NCBI RefSeq assembly: GCF_001949145.1
Contig: NW_019091616.1
Span: forward strand, 195,045 to 207,896
Length of the DNA: 12,852 nt
Origin: Acanthaster planci
Lineage: Eukaryota; Echinodermata; Asteroidea; Valvatida; Acanthasteridae
Reading direction: 5' to 3'
How positions within the stretch are numbered: position 1 is the first letter of the stretch; each line of letters opens with the position of its first letter. A program made the position numbers and the translations under genes. Below the pieces are notes generated by a model. That model was not told the origin of the DNA and did not search any database. It worked only from the letters and a program-made list of their open reading frames with translations. Positions 9,901 to 12,852 of this stretch are shown one piece after another.

Positions 9901-12844
9901 ACGCCTAGTGTGGACCAGAGATTGTATGAACCTACTGAGGACTAGACTAGTCCCACTTAATGCTACCAATTTTCTGAAAAATAGGTTTGAAGACAATTGG
10001 AGACTAGGGTTATCTGTCGCTAAATGAAGAGAAACCATCAACAAAAGTCTGGCTTAAATAAGTGTTCACAGTACAAGAAATACGTGTATCTTGCAGGGAA
10101 GCAGTTTTGTTCCACAGGGAAACCTCCTTTATGCATATCCAATGGAGCAAAAGCACTGGCCTGCAAGATGGTAGTCGTGCAAACCCTTGATACACTCGTC
10201 ACTCGGCAGCACAGCTTACCTTGACCAGTGACCACCTCCAGGACTCTATGTCCAAGACGTGGACGTCATTGTACCAACGAAGATTCTTGGAGCCTCCGTA
10301 CACGTAAACACACTTGACCACAGGGTCGTAGACTGCAGTATGGCCCATCCTGTACTGTGGCTTGGAGGAATCACTGTGGCTAATTGCTGGTACGCACCAC
10401 TTCATGCTGTCTAATGCGGGAGGAAAGAATGTCAACTGAAAATTGGCATTTTGTCATTCCCTTTGTACTCACACTGCATAATGCACACAAACTCAAGCAG
10501 AATCCGACAGAAAAACGCTTGTGCGAGTCATGCATCACAGCGATTTTATACTGGATCCCACGGTGTACATGTACACGAAAATTAAAACATTCTAATCGTA
10601 AGGCCTTTGCGATTCAATTGGAACAGGTGGCAGGTTTTGCTTACCACTATCAAGCAGCCAGACACTGTCTTTGCTGAGGACTTGATTTTCCCCTTGGCCA
10701 CCAATGAGGACTGCCTGCTTCTTGCTGATAGCACACATGGCATGGCCCCACCGGGCACTGGGCTCTGTGTACACAAGTAATAAAATATAAAAGAATTAGG
10801 CAATGCATAACCACAATAATGCATTTATAAGGCGCACAGTATCTAAAAGGCATTGCAATGCACTGAATATTACATTATCATAATTACGTTATAACTTGGT
10901 ACAGGAGAGTGTAGCCTAGTAGATAGTTTGTGACTCGTCATCAGTGGGTCAGGGGTTCAAATCCAGCTGTTGGCTTTGTACAGTATGTGTCCTTGAGCAA
11001 GCCACTTCTACTCACTTGCCTTTTTCTACATGGGCATAAATTTATGTAAGTCCTAGCATTAGCTTTCCAATCATAGGACCAGGTACTCATAACCAAAACT
11101 ACAAATAACTTGCCAACCTCTAAGGCAATGAAAAAGGAAGGTCTTGCAAGCTTGCTGTTGAGAAATTCTAAAATAAAAACCAATGAAAGGAATGCCAAAG
11201 TATATTACTCATTGGTAATGGTAATGGTAATTTATGCACAATTCAGCACCGAATAATGTACACATTCAAACGGCAGTAAATTTATTTGATTTATTTTTTA
11301 TTCCGACAATTGTTTAGGTGCAGTTTGGGTGAGGAAAACTTTTATGCTGCCAAATTCTTTTTTTTTTTTTCTTTGAAACTTGGAATGATTTCCTGTTTCA
11401 TTTTATGGGCACCTATGTTTTAGTACAAAATGGTACCCAGTACCAGGATGACCTGTAAATACAAAGCTCTCATGGATATTTTACACCTACAGGATGGGAA
11501 AAGATCCAAAATTAAGCACTGAAGGCTTTCTTTTACAGTGCCGAAAAATATTGTTGGAGTAAGGCCACAAAGGCATCGTGAACAAATCAGCTGATACGGC
11601 CAGACACACTCAAGATGCTACCCTCCGATCCTCACCTGAACCATCGGCCGCTCCTGGCGTCCTCCCACCCGGAGAGTTTCCTTTGCCCAGGGTCTGCGAG
11701 TTCTGTTGCAGCTGTAGCCGCTTCACCCTGCTCTGCCTCCCCGGCGTGGATGACTGATCCTTGGCCGACTGGCGCCTCTTCCTGTTGGAGTTGGACAATG
11801 CCGGGGGTTTAGAGCACTGCACAGCTACCTGCTCAAATATAAACATTCGAGTTTTTTAAAAAAAGAAGGAAAAAATTAACATAATACAAAATGTAAAGCT
11901 ATAGTTATTGATGATACCTGTCTTTGAAATGAGCACTGTCTAAAGTGAAATCAAGATTAAACACACACACAACAGCTTCCTTATGTGTCAAATTGTTTTA
12001 ACCATTTGTACATCAATTAGCAATGGCCTACCTTGTGGTCATCCTAACTGAAGGAATAAGACACCCTGCCCGGGAATGTTACATTTCTTTAATCTTGCTA
12101 CATTTTTCTCAAAGGGCTACACAAAAGTACTTGTGAGATTCTTCTAGCTCTGTTAAGTACCATAAAACACTCTAAAGGTCTGAGCTGTTTAATCATCAGA
12201 AACAAGCTGAGAACAATCGAGTGAACAGACAGATCAGACCTTTCTCTGTTGACAACACAATACACACTGAGATTTAAAATTCCACACTTTTTGTGTATTT
12301 TTAAATCTTGATTACATGGACTGCTGGGAAGGGTATCACTTTGCACAATAAGTACAGCTTGAATTCATCAAGTAGCTGAAGGCAATACTGTGAGCAGATT
12401 AAACTGAGGATGGTACCACACATTGTTATATTTGAGGCATGTGCATTTGACAAGTCACAACCAACTGATCAAAGAGGCATTCAACATGCACATAGTACCT
12501 GTGCAGGAGCTTGGTGCCATGATGGCGCTTCAAATTCTGATAACTGGATGAAGCCAAGATTTTTAGGGGAGGGGAATGAGAAATAGAAAAGGCTCACAAC
12601 TACATAACCATGAACTGACACACCCCAGTGTTCTGACAGCAAAAATTTCAAAAGCTACCTCTGGAGTCACCTCGGCTTTCAGTCTCTGGACAGCAATTCT
12701 GGATGGTGTCACTTTGTCGGTCATCGTTTTGTGACTGTCTGGTCTTGTGTCCTCAGCTTCAGGTGCATTTTCCTGCATGATCCCCTGCTCCATCAAGGCA
12801 TCTGTCAACTGGGATTCCGTCTGAGAGGTCTCCAGAGCCTCCAT
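6705..12844 (-). CDS. Kelch-repeat protein, six-bladed propeller, 11 exons (whole gene)
   Basis: I joined eleven exons: 12844-12671, 12543-12499, 11828-11636, 10764-10645, 10410-10220, 9758-9620, 9114-9063, 8601-8510, 7885-7831, 7482-7385 and 6937-6705. All introns are GT-AG, phases match at every junction, and the total is 1392 nt (463 residues plus TGA). Residues 1-137 look disordered and carry basic clusters at 88-92 and 107-110 that could act in nuclear import (inference). Six kelch repeats follow, each with an R/A-x-(G/Y/W)-H start and a GG doublet: GG at 159-160, 216-217, 265-266, 319-320, 370-371 and 440-441. Kelch propellers are protein-binding scaffolds; partner, pathway and cellular location cannot be read from this sequence. 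There is no BTB, F-box, PHD or transmembrane segment in the visible protein. The ATG at 12844 has a purine at -3 and G at +4, but the window ends 8 bases upstream, so an earlier start is possible. No orthologue was recognised. Confidence 0.92.
7385..7482 (-). CDS. Kelch gene exon 10 (repeat 5)
   Basis: It encodes residues 355-386: WHASAALHGN, ILIQGG (366-371), FDGENAMTDAFVFRL. The acceptor is GACAACAG| (phase 2) and the donor CTCG|GTGAGT (phase 1). Confidence 0.93.
7806..7821. repeat. Perfect 16-bp palindrome in intron
   Basis: CTTGTGATATCACAAG is its own reverse complement. It lies 10 bases into the intron after kelch exon 9. Confidence 0.9.
7831..7885 (-). CDS. Kelch gene exon 9 (55 nt, links repeats 4 and 5)
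   Basis: It encodes residues 336-354, ending in PPVPRS. Phe340 sits where the other repeats have a conserved Trp. The acceptor is CTTCCAG| (phase 1) and the donor AGGAG|GTAGGT (phase 2). Confidence 0.88.
8510..8601 (-). CDS. Kelch gene exon 8 (repeat 4)
   Basis: It encodes residues 306-335: HSATRLGDQ, LVIFGG (315-320), FNDVHCLDL (327-335), a near-textbook kelch repeat. The acceptor follows a long T tract (TTTTCTAG|) and the donor is CCTCA|GTAAGC (phase 1). Confidence 0.94.
9063..9114 (-). CDS. Kelch gene exon 7 (52 nt, links repeats 3 and 4)
   Basis: It encodes residues 288-305: ESWYEP with Trp290, then KARSG, which opens repeat 4. The acceptor is AGTCACAG| (phase 1) and the donor TCAGG|GTATGT (phase 2, splitting a Gly codon). 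It is too short to stand out as an ORF; I found it because phases and residues missing between exons 6 and 8 required it. Confidence 0.9.
9620..9758 (-). CDS. Kelch gene exon 6 (repeat 3)
   Basis: It encodes residues 242-287: TRAYHTST, MFVFGG (261-266), a Pro/Asp-rich loop (269-280) and QLHVFSP. The acceptor is CTCACAG| (phase 0) and the donor CCCAG|GTGAGT (phase 1). The 269-280 loop is longer than in the other central repeats and would project from one face of the propeller. Confidence 0.93.
10220..10410 (-). CDS. Kelch gene exon 5 (repeat 2)
   Basis: It encodes residues 178-241. Trp182 closes the preceding repeat; repeat 2 reads YRMGHTAV, then VYVYGG (212-217), YNDVHVLD (224-231) and Trp237. 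The acceptor is CGCATTAG| (phase 1) and the donor GTCAAG|GTAAGC (phase 0). Confidence 0.95.
10563..10576. repeat. 14-bp palindrome GTGTACATGTACAC (copy 2)
   Basis: Identical to 250-263, located in the kelch intron between exons 4 and 5. Confidence 0.9.
10645..10764 (-). CDS. Kelch gene exon 4 (repeat 1)
   Basis: It encodes residues 138-177: ARWGHAM, then a VLIGG strand (156-160) and a WLLD strand (173-176), which is a full kelch repeat. The acceptor is GTACACAG| and the donor AGTG|GTAAGC; entry and exit are both phase 1. Confidence 0.93.
10905..11110 (+). mobile_element. tRNA-derived SINE, old copy, in kelch intron
   Basis: A box A-like word TAGCCTAGTAGA (10912-10923) and a perfect box B GGTTCAAATCC (10954-10964) are spaced as in a tRNA head. 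Downstream TGTCCTTGAGCAAGCCACTT and a GGGCATAAAT word resemble the conserved core and tail I recall in several metazoan SINEs. It lies antisense to the gene, within the 871-nt intron. Boundaries are approximate and no target-site duplication was identified. Confidence 0.6.
11214..11231 (+). repeat. (GGTAAT)3 microsatellite
   Basis: Three exact tandem copies of a six-base unit in the 871-nt kelch intron. Confidence 0.9.
11636..11828 (-). CDS. Kelch gene exon 3 (basic, disordered linker)
   Basis: It encodes residues 74-137, rich in Ser, Pro, Gly, Gln, Arg and Lys, with basic clusters NRKRR (88-92) and RVKR (107-110). The acceptor is TTGAGCAG| and the donor TTCAG|GTGAGG (phase 1). An alternative in-frame AG 12 nt inside (exon start 11816) would remove four residues. 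The exon is asymmetric (phase 0 in, phase 1 out), so skipping it would break the frame. Confidence 0.85.
12499..12543 (-). CDS. Kelch gene exon 2 (short, 45 nt)
   Basis: It encodes residues 59-73, including a PSW motif (Trp67). The acceptor is CATCCAG| and the donor CACAG|GTACTA, both phase 0. A second AG seven bases downstream (exon start 12536) would shift the frame into an early stop in exon 3, so the upstream AG is preferred. The upstream intron is only about 127 nt. Confidence 0.72.
12671..12844 (-). CDS. Kelch gene exon 1 in window (N-terminus)
   Basis: It encodes residues 1-58, rich in Glu, Gln, Thr and Asp, with no recognisable domain and probably disordered. Two in-frame donors exist: GAG|GTGACT (exon end 12671) and GAG|GTAGCT (exon end 12659, adding four residues). 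Both are phase 0, so I cannot choose between them; 12671 is used for numbering. The reading frame is still open at the window edge, so this may not be the true first coding exon. Confidence 0.7.
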
Positions 12845-12852
12845 GTCAAAGT

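Larger units (their letters stand above)
6938..12670 (-). other. Introns of the kelch gene
   Basis: Ten introns of about 127, 670, 871, 234, 461, 505, 461, 624, 348 and 447 nt, in transcript order. They are AT-rich and non-coding as far as I can see. Beyond what is listed separately (SINE-like element in the 871-nt intron, GGTAAT repeat, palindromes), they hold only T/A tracts and scattered short ORFs without recognisable protein similarity. Confidence 0.8.

Noticed and set aside
6705-12844. Kelch protein as a RAG2-like gene
   Set aside because: RAG2 also has a six-bladed kelch propeller, but I see no PHD finger, no RAG1-like neighbour, and no RAG2-specific motifs.
1-12852. CRISPR arrays, insertion sequences, operons or a novel defence-type system
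   Set aside because: The intron-rich gene structure is eukaryotic; no regularly spaced repeats, transposase genes or clustered accessory genes were seen.

Overview
The window is nuclear DNA of a metazoan. Coding sequence is split into short exons with GT-AG introns, the intergenic DNA is AT-rich, there are no bacterial-style operons, and there are tRNA-derived SINE-like elements. The frequent palindromic GTACATGTAC words and the menin homologue fit a marine invertebrate, most likely a deuterostome such as an echinoderm, hemichordate or amphioxus. That placement is an inference; the sequence does not settle the species.

Two genes lie in tandem on the minus strand. The first to be transcribed (about 12.84 kb down to 6.7 kb) is a kelch-repeat protein. 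I could assemble it from 11 exons whose splice phases all agree, giving 1392 nt and 463 residues ending in a stop at 6705-6707. It has a disordered, partly basic N-terminal region of about 137 residues, then six kelch repeats that should form a complete six-bladed beta-propeller. I do not recognise a named orthologue and give no symbol. The first ATG is only 9 bases from the window edge, so more 5' sequence may exist.

The second gene is MEN1 (menin), of which only the first coding exon (3805 down to 3337, 156 codons plus one base) is present. It encodes the N-terminal part of menin, and its splice donor falls at the same codon and phase as I recall for the human gene. No other menin exon is visible between 1 and 3330, so the rest lies beyond the left edge. 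A promoter-like, locally CpG-richer stretch with an inverted repeat, an NRF1-like word and an E-box lies just upstream of the ATG. A consensus splice donor further up (exon end 4472) may belong to a 5' exon.

Remaining regions: 1-3330 is mostly MEN1 intron holding one tRNA-like SINE (about 2262-2420) beside a 34-bp inverted repeat; 4600-6570 is AT-rich intergenic DNA with no gene I can support; the kelch introns hold a second tRNA-derived SINE (about 10905-11110), a short GGTAAT repeat and several palindromes. I see no CRISPR array, bacterial element, virus or clearly novel multi-gene system. The most useful leads are the kelch protein architecture and the possible unannotated exons between the two genes.
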